Part shown: in pieces, positions 1 through 8,752 of the stretch | How positions within the stretch are numbered: position 1 is the first letter of the stretch | How the letters are laid out: the number at the start of each line of letters is the position of its first letter | Position numbers and translations under genes: made by a program | Assembly: GCA_965203575.1 (NCBI GenBank) | Contig: OZ241894.1 | Span: forward strand, 3,782,001-3,846,000 | Direction: 5' to 3' | Source of the DNA: Aldehydirespirator sp965203575 | GTDB lineage: Bacteria > Actinomycetota > Acidimicrobiia > Acidimicrobiales > Aldehydirespiratoraceae | Length of the DNA stretch: 64,000 nucleotides | The notes under the pieces: model-generated | Seen by the model: the letters and a program-made list of their open reading frames with translations, nothing else | Told to the model about the DNA's origin: nothing | Databases searched by the model: none

Positions 1-676
1 CGTCATCGAGCATCTCGGTGACGAGGTTGGTCGTGGGCGAGCGGTTGTCCGGGTCCGCGGCGTTGCTCCTCATGTCGACGAAGCACTCACGGGCCGCCTC
101 AAGGTTCAGCTCGAGCAACTCCGCTGCGAGACCGCGGCGCCGCGCTGCGGAGCGAAGCCACATGGGGAACACCCACTCGACGATGTCATGCCACTCGTCG
201 TCGCACACTGACTTGGCTGGGATCCACACGCACAGGAAATGCTCCACTCGGCGCGGGCTCCAGCACAGCGGATCGCCGTCGGACCACGCATAGGCGAACC
301 GGCACACCGCGCTGGCCACAGACTCGACCTCGTCGGGCATGGCCTCCTCGGAGACGTCGACGAACTCCTCGCAGAGGCTGTGGATCTCCTCTTCGGTCAG
401 CGATCCCGGGAACCTCGCTCCCCCGTCGGGCAGCAACGCGACCCGCTGGGCGACCAGGGCCCGCAACTCGTGGTCTAGCCCGTCGTCGCCGTCATATCCG
501 AGATCGGTGTGGTCGCGTTGTTCCAGCGCGGCCTCGACCATGACGCGCGCGTCGGCCAAGTCGAGCGGCCGCAACACCGTGTGGGTCTGTTGCAGGAACG
601 GGCACTCGATCGCCTCGATCGGTGGGCCATACACGAAGTGACACGCCAATGAGCCCTGCGAACCGTTGACGGTCAC
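1..676 (-). CDS. Unknown protein, 3' end outside the window
   Basis: A continuous reverse-strand reading frame runs from a GTG at 676 past the left edge with no stop, so at least 225 residues are visible and the C-terminus is missing. The GTG overlaps the stop of the upstream gene in a GTGA arrangement, which supports this start and implies translational coupling. The visible part is acidic and rich in Trp and Cys, for example VCRFAYAWSDGDPLCWSP and DEWHDIVEWVFPMWLR. There is no signal peptide, membrane segment or catalytic motif that I recognise. It lies divergent to a DNA methyltransferase at the edge of a defence island, but nothing in the protein itself indicates a function. Confidence 0.6.
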   Translation of the reverse strand, partial: MTVNGSQGSLACHFVYGPPIEAIECPFLQQTHTVLRPLDLADARVMVEAALEQRDHTDLGYDGDDGLDHELRALVAQRVALLPDGGARFPGSLTEEEIHSLCEEFVDVSEEAMPDEVESVASAVCRFAYAWSDGDPLCWSPRRVEHFLCVWIPAKSVCDDEWHDIVEWVFPMWLRSAARRRGLAAELLELNLEAARECFVDMRSNAADPDNRSPTTNLVTEMLDD

Positions 677-1026
677 GCCGAGACCACGGCCGGGCCGTAG
701 ACGCTGATCGCCGCCGCCACCATCGCAGCGGCCCTTCCGTTGGGGCAGGCCTCCGCCGCGGCCAGCGCCTTCGAAGCGTCCATCACCCGGGAGCCACCAG
801 GACCAACCGGACGGAACAGGATCTGCGCGGACGACGCCCACTCCTCGGCGTTGTCAACATCGTCGCACTCGGCCACAACGCTGGCAGCCGCATCCAACAA
901 CACCTGCTCCAATGGCAGGCCCTCGCCCGGCATAGGAGCAGGCCTCTGCTCGCGGCGGGGCCCACCGGGCCTCGTTCCCTTCGGGGTGACACGACCGCCC
1001 CGACAACGGCGACGTGGACGTGGCAT
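673..1026 (-). CDS. Unknown 117-residue protein with a basic N-terminus
   Basis: This ATG-started reverse-strand gene has an AGGGAGG-like ribosome binding site a few bases upstream. The first 30 residues are Arg/Pro/Gly-rich and probably disordered or nucleic-acid binding. The rest is predicted helical, rich in Ala, with an acidic stretch (ECDDVDNAEEWASS) around residues 53-66. The stop codon overlaps the GTG of the next gene by GTGA, so the two form an operon reading out of the window. I do not recognise the family. The coupling and codon use argue that it is real rather than a shadow of the opposite strand. Confidence 0.6.
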   Translation of the reverse strand: MPRPRRRCRGGRVTPKGTRPGGPRREQRPAPMPGEGLPLEQVLLDAAASVVAECDDVDNAEEWASSAQILFRPVGPGGSRVMDASKALAAAEACPNGRAAAMVAAAISVYGPAVVSA

Positions 1027-1173
1027 CAGATGTCTCCCTCCCTGGCGTCTCGACCCCTGCAGAGTCGGGCGCGGCGCAAGCTCGCCCCCCGGGCTGTGTC
1101 TAGCCGATGATCGCCCCGTCGCAGCGGAGCACGGTCCAAGCGCTTAGCCCGGCCACAGGCCCTGCTGCACCGG

Positions 1174-1190
1174 CCTCGCGTGCCGCGAGG
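1174..1190. repeat. Perfect 7-bp hairpin in the divergent intergenic region
   Basis: CCTCGCG, TGC and CGCGAGG form a perfect stem with a 3-base loop between the leftward gene pair and the rightward methyltransferase. No T-run follows on either side, so it is not a classic intrinsic terminator. It could be an operator or an RNA hairpin in a leader. Confidence 0.35.
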
Positions 1191-1216
1191 GGGCCTTGAG
1201 CGTCGCCCCACACATC

Positions 1217-1245
1217 TTGACTGTCACACACTGACGTGACAATAG
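1217..1245 (+). promoter_or_regulatory. Possible promoter/operator upstream of the methyltransferase
   Basis: TTGACT at 1217-1222 resembles a -35 box. The 1223-1240 stretch holds an interrupted palindrome (GTCAC, 8 bases, GTGAC) that could be an operator. The sequence at the expected -10 position (around 1240-1245) matches the consensus poorly. The rest of the 1027-1474 interval holds no convincing gene; the open frame that continues upstream of the methyltransferase start lacks conserved sequence. Confidence 0.3.
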
Positions 1246-1474
1246 GCGGGTGATGCACGGCGAACGCGGCCAACACGAACGATCGAGGTCCTGCGCGCGC
1301 CTCTTCGATCTTGCCTCCACAGAAGCGGCGGCGACCAAGTCCCTGCCCGTACACCGCGAGCAGGCCCTGGAGTGTGACAATGAACTAGCTATCACTCAGG
1401 TGGAGTTGCCGGACGGTCTGCTGGACCTAGGCAACCCGCAGCGAGACCTGCCGCGCATCGCGAGAGATCCGGCC

Positions 1475-2326
1475 ATGACCGATGCCATCGCCCGAGCGCT
1501 GAACGCGGTCGCCACGACCCAGCGCCTGGCTGTCGACGATGCCGCTACAGCCGTGGCCGCGCTGCCCGCCGAGTCCGTGCACCTAGTGGTCACCAGCCCG
1601 CCGTACTGGAACCTCAAGGAATACCCCGAACGCGACGGCCAACTCGGCTGGATCAATGACTACGAGAGGTTCCTGGACCGGCTCGCACCGGTGTGGCAGG
1701 CTTGCCATCGGGCGCTGGTGCCCGGTGGCCGACTCGTGGTCGTCGTCGGGGACGTGTGCCTCTCTCGGCGGCGCAACGGTGGGCGCCACACCGTTGTGCC
1801 CCTGCACGCCTCAATCGTTGAGCAGTGCAGACACATCGGCTACGACAACTTGTCCCCGATCATCTGGCACAAGATCGCCAACGCTCGCCACGAGGTCTCC
1901 AACAGCAACGGCTCGTTTCTCGGCAAGCCGTACGAGCCGAATGCGGTGCTCAAGAACGACATCGAGTACATCCTGATGCAGCGCAAGCCCGGTGGCTACC
2001 GGTCGGTGCCGGTGAGGGAGCGCGTGCTCAGCCTCATCCCGAAGGACCTTCACCACGACTGGTTCCGCCAGATATGGCAAGGCCCGTCCGGCGCGTCGAC
2101 CCGCGACCATCCCGCCCCGTACCCGGAGGAACTCGCCGTCCGGCTCGTACGCATGTTCAGCTTCGCAGGCGACACAGTGTGCGACCCCTTCGTGGGTTCT
2201 GGCACGACACTGGCAGCCGCAGCCCGCTGGGGACGCTGCGGCATCGGGGTCGACATCGAGCCGTCCTACATCGAGCAGGCCCGCCAGCGGCTGGCGGGAA
2301 TACCCTCCGCTCGCCTACTCGAATGA
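1475..2326 (+). CDS. Beta-class DNA methyltransferase (N4-cytosine or N6-adenine)
   Basis: This 283-residue SAM-dependent DNA methyltransferase transfers a methyl group to an exocyclic amino group. Motif IV, TSPPYW, is at about residue 40 and motif I, FVGSGTT, follows near residue 239. That order defines the beta class; TSPPYW is common among N4-cytosine enzymes, but base specificity cannot be settled by eye. I chose the ATG at 1475 because GAGAG lies just upstream and the frame before it looks non-coding, although the frame stays open back to 1250. The stop overlaps the next ATG (ATGA). It lies upstream of a DISARM set and probably supplies an extra self-marking modification. It is not the large Eco57I-like DrmMI of class 1 DISARM. 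Confidence 0.85.
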   Translation: MTDAIARALNAVATTQRLAVDDAATAVAALPAESVHLVVTSPPYWNLKEYPERDGQLGWINDYERFLDRLAPVWQACHRALVPGGRLVVVVGDVCLSRRRNGGRHTVVPLHASIVEQCRHIGYDNLSPIIWHKIANARHEVSNSNGSFLGKPYEPNAVLKNDIEYILMQRKPGGYRSVPVRERVLSLIPKDLHHDWFRQIWQGPSGASTRDHPAPYPEELAVRLVRMFSFAGDTVCDPFVGSGTTLAAAARWGRCGIGVDIEPSYIEQARQRLAGIPSARLLE

Positions 2327-2640
2327 TCACGATCCACGACGCGATCACCGATTTGCATCGCATCCGTCGAGCCGAGGGCGGCGGCCTGGAATGGCGCAAG
2401 GTCGACCTCGACACAGCCAGGCTCACCGTGAGCCAGCAGTTGCTGTCATTGGAGTACAAGCTCATGGAGAGCGGCCCCAAGACCCCCGATGGCCGCCGCA
2501 CGATCGAACACGACCCCACACCGTCACACAACTGCGGCCACATCGACAGAGCCTCGGGGGAGACACAGCCCCCCACCAATGCGCTAGCTTCCGACAGTCC
2601 TAGGCGGCGGTCGGCGCTCAGCGCCAAAGCGTTCCCGTGA
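2323..2640 (+). pseudogene. Tyrosine-recombinase (phage integrase) remnant
   Basis: A 105-codon frame starts with an ATGA overlap on the methyltransferase. Its centre reads LEWRKVDLDTARLTVSQQ and, a few residues later, KTPDGRRTI. That matches the segment of phage-type tyrosine integrases around the first catalytic Arg (typically ALRWSDVDLD...LTV, then PKT..SRRTI). Both the N-terminal SAM-like domain and the C-terminal catalytic HxxR and Tyr are absent, and the tail after the match is unrelated. It is therefore a decayed fragment, evidence that an integrating element once shaped this locus. Whether the short frame is still translated is unknown. Confidence 0.6.
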
Positions 2641-2771
2641 GGCTGCCATTGCAGGAGAGAGTTACTGACGTGTCCACCGCCTCCCGCAACTCGCAGGAGA
2701 GACAGCTACGAATCACTCCTGCCGAGCATGCGGGGGCCTCTGATCGGTGCGCCGTTGATCGCGAGTTCCTT

Positions 2772-3956
2772 ATGGCCGAGAAGCGCCCCGACTACGAGGG
2801 CACGCCAGTTCCGCTCCGGCTGGTGGACCTCTTTGCTGGGGGCGGCGGTCTCACGGTTGGGGTTGCGGAGGCGGCGCTGCGAATGGAGCGGGGAATGGAG
2901 GTCGCTCTCGCCGTCGAGAACGACGTTCACGCTGCAGATGTCTACGAACTCAACTTCCCGAGCGCGAACCTGGTGCGCGCCGGCACCGAGACATTGTTCG
3001 ATGGTGGGTTGGGAGGCCCGGTCACGGTGTCGGAAAGGCGCATTGCCCTTGCGGTTGATGAGGTCGATGTTCTTGTGGCCGGGCCACCGTGTCAGGGGCA
3101 TTCGAACCTCAACAACCACACTCGGCGCGAGGACCCCCGCAATGCTCTGTACTTGCGGGCGGTGCGCGCCACCGAGGTGCTCCAGCCAACTCTCGTCGTG
3201 ATCGAGAACGTCCCGACGGTGCGACACGACAAGGGCGGTGTCGTGGAATGCTCGACCCAAGTCCTTGAGGCTGCCGGGTACTCGGTCGCGAGCGACGTGT
3301 TTCATCTTGTGAAGTTCGGTGTGCCTCAGCGGCGGCGACGCCACATCCTGCTGGCCACGAACAATGACCGGATCGACCTGTCCGTCATGGGCCGCTTGGG
3401 TTCGGGGTGCGATGACCGCGCCGAGCGGTCGGTGCGGTGGGCGATCGAAGATCTCGTCGACCAGACGGCACAGTCGGGGCCCGACGCTGCCTCAAGGCCG
3501 ACGCCCGTCAACCTTGAGCGGATGCAGTGGCTCATCGATCGGGACGCGTACGACCTTCCGAACGAGAGGCGCCCCAAGTGCCATCAGGGCCCGCACAGCT
3601 ACAACTCGATGTACGGGCGGCTGAGGTGGGATGCTCCCGCACAGACGATCACGACCGGGTTCGGGTGCATGGGCCAGGGCAGGTTCGTGCACCCGGCGAA
3701 GCCTCGCACGATCACGCCCCATGAGGCGGCACGTCTGCAGACGCTGCCGGACTTCTTCGACCTCGACACCCGCAAGGGTCGGGGGGTTTGGGCAAGAGTG
3801 ATCGGCAACGCTGTTCCTCCTCTATTCGTCGTGCATCTGCTGGCGCCGCTGATCGGTGCGCTTCCCCGTCGTGCTGTCGAAGAGACCCGACTCGCTGACA
3901 GCACGTCGCACGAGTTTGCAGTGCCGCTCGTGCTCGCCGGCGCTCCGGCGAGTTAG
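2772..3956 (+). CDS. drmMII: C5-cytosine DNA methyltransferase, DISARM DrmMII-like
   Basis: This enzyme methylates carbon 5 of cytosine in a specific DNA site, marking self DNA. Motif I DLFAGGGGLTVG begins near residue 19, motif IV GPPCQGHSN near 104 with the catalytic Cys at 107, motif VI ENVP near 145 and motif VIII QRRRRHI near 186. A GNAVPP-type motif X is near the C-terminus. The ATG at 2772 (MAEKRP) gives 394 residues; an in-frame ATG at 2637 and a GTG near 2670 are alternatives. Only 2 bases separate its stop from drmA, so it belongs to the DISARM operon, where DrmMII is the class 2 methylase. Confidence 0.88.
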   Translation: MAEKRPDYEGTPVPLRLVDLFAGGGGLTVGVAEAALRMERGMEVALAVENDVHAADVYELNFPSANLVRAGTETLFDGGLGGPVTVSERRIALAVDEVDVLVAGPPCQGHSNLNNHTRREDPRNALYLRAVRATEVLQPTLVVIENVPTVRHDKGGVVECSTQVLEAAGYSVASDVFHLVKFGVPQRRRRHILLATNNDRIDLSVMGRLGSGCDDRAERSVRWAIEDLVDQTAQSGPDAASRPTPVNLERMQWLIDRDAYDLPNERRPKCHQGPHSYNSMYGRLRWDAPAQTITTGFGCMGQGRFVHPAKPRTITPHEAARLQTLPDFFDLDTRKGRGVWARVIGNAVPPLFVVHLLAPLIGALPRRAVEETRLADSTSHEFAVPLVLAGAPAS

Positions 3957-3958
3957 CC

Positions 3959-6900
3959 GTGGCCCCGCTCCGCTCCGCTGACGCGGAGGCCTTCGTCGCT
4001 TGGATGCTTGAGGGGGTCGTCGCTGACGCACGCGGCGACCGGGTGCAAGAGTTGGCAGTCGCGCCAGCTGGAAGGCTGTGGCTGGGTCGCCTTGCTCCCG
4101 AGATCGTCGTTCAACAGAGCCGCCTCGGGGAGCGAAGCGAGCGTCTTGAGCCATGCGAGATCGGACTGCGTCTGCGTCTGAGCGAGTTCGACGGCCGCAC
4201 GGTGCGATGCACCGGCCGCTTCGTTGTGTGGCATGAGATCGACAGCAACGGCGATGCCGATTCGCCGAAGTGGCGCAAGCGTGGCCCCATCGAGGTGACT
4301 GCCGATCTCCCAACGCCGCGAACGACCGGCGCCATCGAGTCCGCAGGCCGTAACGGCTTCGCTGCCGCGCTGGGAGCGGTCGGCGCCGCTGGCATGATTT
4401 GCGAGTTCCATTCGGAGATTGAAATCGGCAAGGACGGCCCGGAACTCGTCGTCACTCTGGTGAACCTCTCGCCGGAGGAACTGCCGAGATGGGACACCAA
4501 TGTCTACGAGGCGCGCCTCTTCGTCAACGCCGGTGAGACGCTGCCCTTCACGCTTGACAACCTTCCGGACTCCTTCCGCTACGACCGCCGGGTCAGCGCC
4601 TACGGAGTGAACGGCAGCGTAAGACAGATCAATGACACGACCTTCTGCACCACTGATGTCGCCGTACACGACCAAGCGCGACTCACATACTGGGACGACG
4701 ACCTGGGCCCTCCTCCCGACATCACCTTCACGAACCTTGCCGCTGCCCCGATTCCAGCGCTTCGCCACCTTGTAGACGCATGTGAGACGTGGGGTGACCA
4801 TCACTGGGCAACATCAGTCCTCGCCGATCGTGCCGCCGAGGAGGACTGGGACGACGGCATGCGGGCCGAAGCCGACTCCGAGGCGGGGAAGTTCCACGAG
4901 GAACTCGCGCGACTACGCCGAGGGTTGAGCCTTCTTGAGGACAACGAAGGCCTCCGCCGTAGTTTCAAACTGGCCAACGAAGCCTTCGCTCGGTCACCGC
5001 TGGTGTCGCACGCTCGGTGGCGGCCGTTCCAGCTCGGCTTTCTGCTCGCGAACGTCGCGTCCCTGCTGGACGACACCCCTAACGGAGATCGCGGCATCGT
5101 CGACACCTTGTGGTTCGCGACCGGAGGCGGAAAGACCGAGACCTATCTGCTGTACCTCCTAACGGCTGCTTTCTTCGACCGGCTGCGGGGCAAGCGAGAG
5201 GGCATCACCTCCTGGGCCCGGTTCCCGCTCCGCATGCTCTCGCTACAACAGACCCAGCGCTTCGCCGACGTCCTCGCTGCGGCAGAACTAATACGCCGCG
5301 ATGAGCAGATCCCTGGGCGTGAATTCTCCTTGGGATTCCTCGTGGGATCCGCCGGTACACCCAACAGAATCAGGCGAGGGTCTGACCACCGGCCGGGCGA
5401 CCCTGACCCCAGCGATCCCCACATGCCAGAGCGCTACAAGGTGCTGCTGCGCTGCCCCTTCTGCGGCAACGACGACCTCCAGATGCGCTTTGACCAGGAG
5501 CGCTGGGCACTAGACCACGTCTGTACCGACGAGCGGTGCCCGTGGGGAGGATGGCAGCTTCCATTTCGCGTCGTCGACGACGAGATCTATCGATCATTAC
5601 CGACTGTCGTCCTCGGGACCCTCGACAAGGCTGCAAGCGTCTCCTTGCAGGCAGCGATGCGCGGCCTCTACGGCTCCCCTTCAGGTCGTTGTTCGGTCCC
5701 AAAGCACGGCTTTACATATGCCCCCCGCAGCGCCTCACCCGGAGGGTGCCTGTTCCCCGGATGCCGAGCGGACTCGGCTCCCCTTATCCAAGACGCCCAC
5801 CTGTACGCGCCGACGATCCGCATGCAAGACGAGCTCCACCTGTTGCGTGACAGCCTCGGCGCCGTTGACGCACACTACGAAGCACTCCTCGACGCGTTGC
5901 AGGACCACTACGGACCGAGGCCCAAGATCATCGCCTCGTCTGCGACCCTGGCTGGACACGGCGAGCAGGTCGCCGCCCTCTACCAACGCGAGGGCCGGAC
6001 ATTCCCCCATCCTGGACCGCAGGCGGGCAGATCTTTCTGGTCACAGGACACGCAGGCTCTGGCTCGCCGGTTCGCGGGGCTAGCGCCGCGCGGTGTGACG
6101 CTCGAATATGCCACCGACCAGTTGACCGAGTCGCTCCAGCGCGTGATCCGGCGAGCTGTCGACGACCCCGCGGCCGTTGCAGCGGACACCGGCATCGACG
6201 TCGCGGCACTCCCCGAACTGGTGCTCAACTACGGCGTCGACGTCGTCTACGGCTCCAACCTCAAAGACGTCGAAGCCGTCGCAAGATCCTTCGACTCGCA
6301 GATCCAGCTAGATCAGCCGGTCAACGCCGCTACTCTGACTGGCCGCACCCCGCTGGACGAGGTTCGCACAACCCTGGCCCGCCTAGTGGACCCCGAGCAG
6401 GACTTCTACGAGCGGATCCATCTCGTCGCGGCCTCCTCGATGCTCTCACACGGGGTCGATGTGAATCGCCTCAACGTCCTCGTCATGCTTGGGTTGCCCC
6501 TCGCAACCGCGGAGTTCATCCAGACGACCTCACGGGTCGGACGATCGCACCCCGGTCTTGTCATCGTGTTGCACAAGATCGGGCGCGAGCGCGATGCAGC
6601 CGTGTACCGGACCTTTCCGTCCTTCGTTGCCCACGCCGATCGCCTCATCGACCCCGTGCCGATCACCGCAAGAAGCCGTCGGGTCCTCGAGCTGACCTTC
6701 GCCGGTCTGGTTCAGGCTCGCCGATACGGCATCCACGAGCCAGCCGCACTCGCAGCTGGCCTGAGCCAATTGACGACGCCCGCGACCGTGAAGCGCGCCT
6801 TCGCGAAGCTGCCCGTACACGAATCCACAGAGCTTGAAGCCTTGATCGACATGCTCGGCTTCGACGGACCCCTCGACGAGAATCTGCGCAACGACATCAC

Positions 6901-7051
6901 CTTGTACCTGCGCGAGTTCTACCGAGCGCTAAACGACCCGGCCAGCAACGCCACTTGGGTCAGCGAGCTGTTCCCGACCGGCGAGCCGATGCGCTCACTG
7001 CGAGACGTCGAAGAGCAGGCACCCGTGATCTCAAGGGGAAGCAGATCGTGA
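3959..7051 (+). CDS. drmA: DISARM helicase DrmA
   Basis: A 1,030-residue superfamily 2 helicase that starts with GTG 2 bases after drmMII. Walker A is FATGGGKTE near residue 386-394, and the Walker B-like QDELH near 622 replaces DEAD/DEAH. Motif III-like IIASSATL is near 658 and motif VI TTSRVGRSHPG near 856. A Cys cluster (CPFCGNDD, then CTDERCPWGG) near 496-525 is a likely zinc ribbon inserted between the helicase lobes. Known DISARM systems require DrmA, with DrmB and DrmC, to block incoming phage DNA. The gene overlaps drmB by GTGA, indicating coupled translation and a stoichiometric complex. Confidence 0.9.
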   Translation: MAPLRSADAEAFVAWMLEGVVADARGDRVQELAVAPAGRLWLGRLAPEIVVQQSRLGERSERLEPCEIGLRLRLSEFDGRTVRCTGRFVVWHEIDSNGDADSPKWRKRGPIEVTADLPTPRTTGAIESAGRNGFAAALGAVGAAGMICEFHSEIEIGKDGPELVVTLVNLSPEELPRWDTNVYEARLFVNAGETLPFTLDNLPDSFRYDRRVSAYGVNGSVRQINDTTFCTTDVAVHDQARLTYWDDDLGPPPDITFTNLAAAPIPALRHLVDACETWGDHHWATSVLADRAAEEDWDDGMRAEADSEAGKFHEELARLRRGLSLLEDNEGLRRSFKLANEAFARSPLVSHARWRPFQLGFLLANVASLLDDTPNGDRGIVDTLWFATGGGKTETYLLYLLTAAFFDRLRGKREGITSWARFPLRMLSLQQTQRFADVLAAAELIRRDEQIPGREFSLGFLVGSAGTPNRIRRGSDHRPGDPDPSDPHMPERYKVLLRCPFCGNDDLQMRFDQERWALDHVCTDERCPWGGWQLPFRVVDDEIYRSLPTVVLGTLDKAASVSLQAAMRGLYGSPSGRCSVPKHGFTYAPRSASPGGCLFPGCRADSAPLIQDAHLYAPTIRMQDELHLLRDSLGAVDAHYEALLDALQDHYGPRPKIIASSATLAGHGEQVAALYQREGRTFPHPGPQAGRSFWSQDTQALARRFAGLAPRGVTLEYATDQLTESLQRVIRRAVDDPAAVAADTGIDVAALPELVLNYGVDVVYGSNLKDVEAVARSFDSQIQLDQPVNAATLTGRTPLDEVRTTLARLVDPEQDFYERIHLVAASSMLSHGVDVNRLNVLVMLGLPLATAEFIQTTSRVGRSHPGLVIVLHKIGRERDAAVYRTFPSFVAHADRLIDPVPITARSRRVLELTFAGLVQARRYGIHEPAALAAGLSQLTTPATVKRAFAKLPVHESTELEALIDMLGFDGPLDENLRNDITLYLREFYRALNDPASNATWVSELFPTGEPMRSLRDVEEQAPVISRGSRS

Positions 7052-8751
7052 GAGTCGAGCGGGGATCCTCGCAGGTCCTCTTCGGCTTGCTTCCCGGTCA
7101 GACCGCCGATCTCGAAGGCCGCATCTGGAGGGTCATGCGCTGGCTCGACCCTGTGCCGATTCCACTCGACCAGGATGCCGTGCGCGCCGCCTTGCTGCAC
7201 TCCATCGCACCGTGGATAGCGACGGGAACGGACGATGGCCTAGGACGCGATCTGCATGCCCGTGCGGCCGTGGAGGTCGTCGGCCTCAACATGGACCGCG
7301 GCGTCCTCGTAGAGCCATTCCCCCAACAGTGGCGCTGCAAGAAGTGTGGAAGCATCGCTTCCAAGCGCGACGAGCGATGCTCCTGCGGAGGACGCTCTCG
7401 AGCCCAGATGCAGTTCGTCACCTATCACGACTGCGGTGCATCGGGGGCTCCGCTGCTGCCACGCTGCCGCACCCACAACGCGGTCGCCGTTCGGCTGCCG
7501 GGCACCGCTACGGCGCGGGAACTTCGATTCTTTTGCCCGCAATGCCGGACCACGTTGACATCGGGAGGGTTTCCCTTCCAGCCGTGCACCTGCGGCGACG
7601 GCGGCAAGTATCTGACTGTGCACAGGGCGGCGGTCGTCTTCTCTCCCCGCTTCGCAGTCCTCGTCAATCCACCCGATCCTTCCGACGCCGCCCGTTTGCG
7701 GGCCGCGGGAGGCGGAGCTCGAGCGCTCCAGTGGATCCTCAACGGAATGGACGCAGACGACCCCACCTCGGGCCGACAGACCCGCGCTGGCCTCATCGAC
7801 ACGCTCCGACAGGCAGGCATGTCCGAGCAGGCTGCACGCGACCTCGCCCAGACCGCGGTCGACAAGGGCGAGGCAGAAGCCGGCGATGACACCGCCGATG
7901 TCGGACTCCCCGACTCCGTTCGCGACAAGGCGCACGAGGAGGCATTGAGTCTCGCCTCGGCAGTGCGGGGCGGCCGCACACGCGTCAGCGACATGGTGGA
8001 CGGCACGACACCGCCGCTGCGCACCCTGTATGAGGGGGCCTACCACGACGCAATGCGCCGAGCGCACCTTGAGGGCGTTGAGTTGCTCGACAACTTCCCG
8101 GTCGCGACCCTCGCCTTCGCCTACACCCGCGGCGACATGACGCCGGGAGCGGCGCGGCTGGTCCCATTTCGCGAGCGCGGCGGACTCCGCGCCTACGGAT
8201 CGCTGACGCGCACCGAGGCATTGCTCTTCCGGCTCGACCCCTTGCGCGTCTACCAGCACCTCAGGCGGGCAGGTCACCGCCTTCCGGCGGTTGACGACAG
8301 TCGCAGTGCGCGGCTGGCGCTGCTCCAGAACATCGAAATCCCCCACCCCGCGCAGGAGCAACCCCAGCCGCTCGGAGGCGGCCTGCTTCAACTCGTCCAC
8401 TCGTACGCCCATCGATCGATCCGCCGCTTGGCCTCGTTCGCCGGAATCGAACGAGACGGGCTCGCCGAATACCTCATCCCCCACCACCTCTCCTTCGTCA
8501 TCTACGCAGCTACGAGGGGGAACTTCGTCCTCGGAGGCCTTCAAGCAGTCTTCGAGACGAACCTCCATCGGTTCCTGCAGGACCTCGTCGAAGGCGAGTC
8601 GCGATGCGCTCTAGACCCGGGATGCCGCAGCGGAGGCGGCGCATGCATGGCCTGCCTCCACCTCGGTGAACCCTCGTGCCGCTGGTTCAACCGCTTCCTA
8701 GACCGCTCCGAACTGTTCGGACCGCAGGGATTCTTAAGCGGGAGCCATTGA
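7048..8751 (+). CDS. drmB: DISARM DUF1998 protein DrmB
   Basis: This 567-residue protein starts at a GTG that overlaps the drmA stop, preceded by AGGGGAAGC as ribosome binding site. Several Cys pairs are visible: CKKCGS and CSCGG in the first 120 residues, FFCPQC and PCTCG somewhat later, and a C-terminal cluster CALDPGC...CMACLHLGEPSC. The last is characteristic of DUF1998 and probably binds zinc. In DISARM, DrmB partners DrmA, and the pair binds and restricts unmodified DNA. The length is normal for the family. No nuclease motif is visible. Confidence 0.88.
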   Translation: MRVERGSSQVLFGLLPGQTADLEGRIWRVMRWLDPVPIPLDQDAVRAALLHSIAPWIATGTDDGLGRDLHARAAVEVVGLNMDRGVLVEPFPQQWRCKKCGSIASKRDERCSCGGRSRAQMQFVTYHDCGASGAPLLPRCRTHNAVAVRLPGTATARELRFFCPQCRTTLTSGGFPFQPCTCGDGGKYLTVHRAAVVFSPRFAVLVNPPDPSDAARLRAAGGGARALQWILNGMDADDPTSGRQTRAGLIDTLRQAGMSEQAARDLAQTAVDKGEAEAGDDTADVGLPDSVRDKAHEEALSLASAVRGGRTRVSDMVDGTTPPLRTLYEGAYHDAMRRAHLEGVELLDNFPVATLAFAYTRGDMTPGAARLVPFRERGGLRAYGSLTRTEALLFRLDPLRVYQHLRRAGHRLPAVDDSRSARLALLQNIEIPHPAQEQPQPLGGGLLQLVHSYAHRSIRRLASFAGIERDGLAEYLIPHHLSFVIYAATRGNFVLGGLQAVFETNLHRFLQDLVEGESRCALDPGCRSGGGACMACLHLGEPSCRWFNRFLDRSELFGPQGFLSGSH

Positions 8752-8752
8752 G

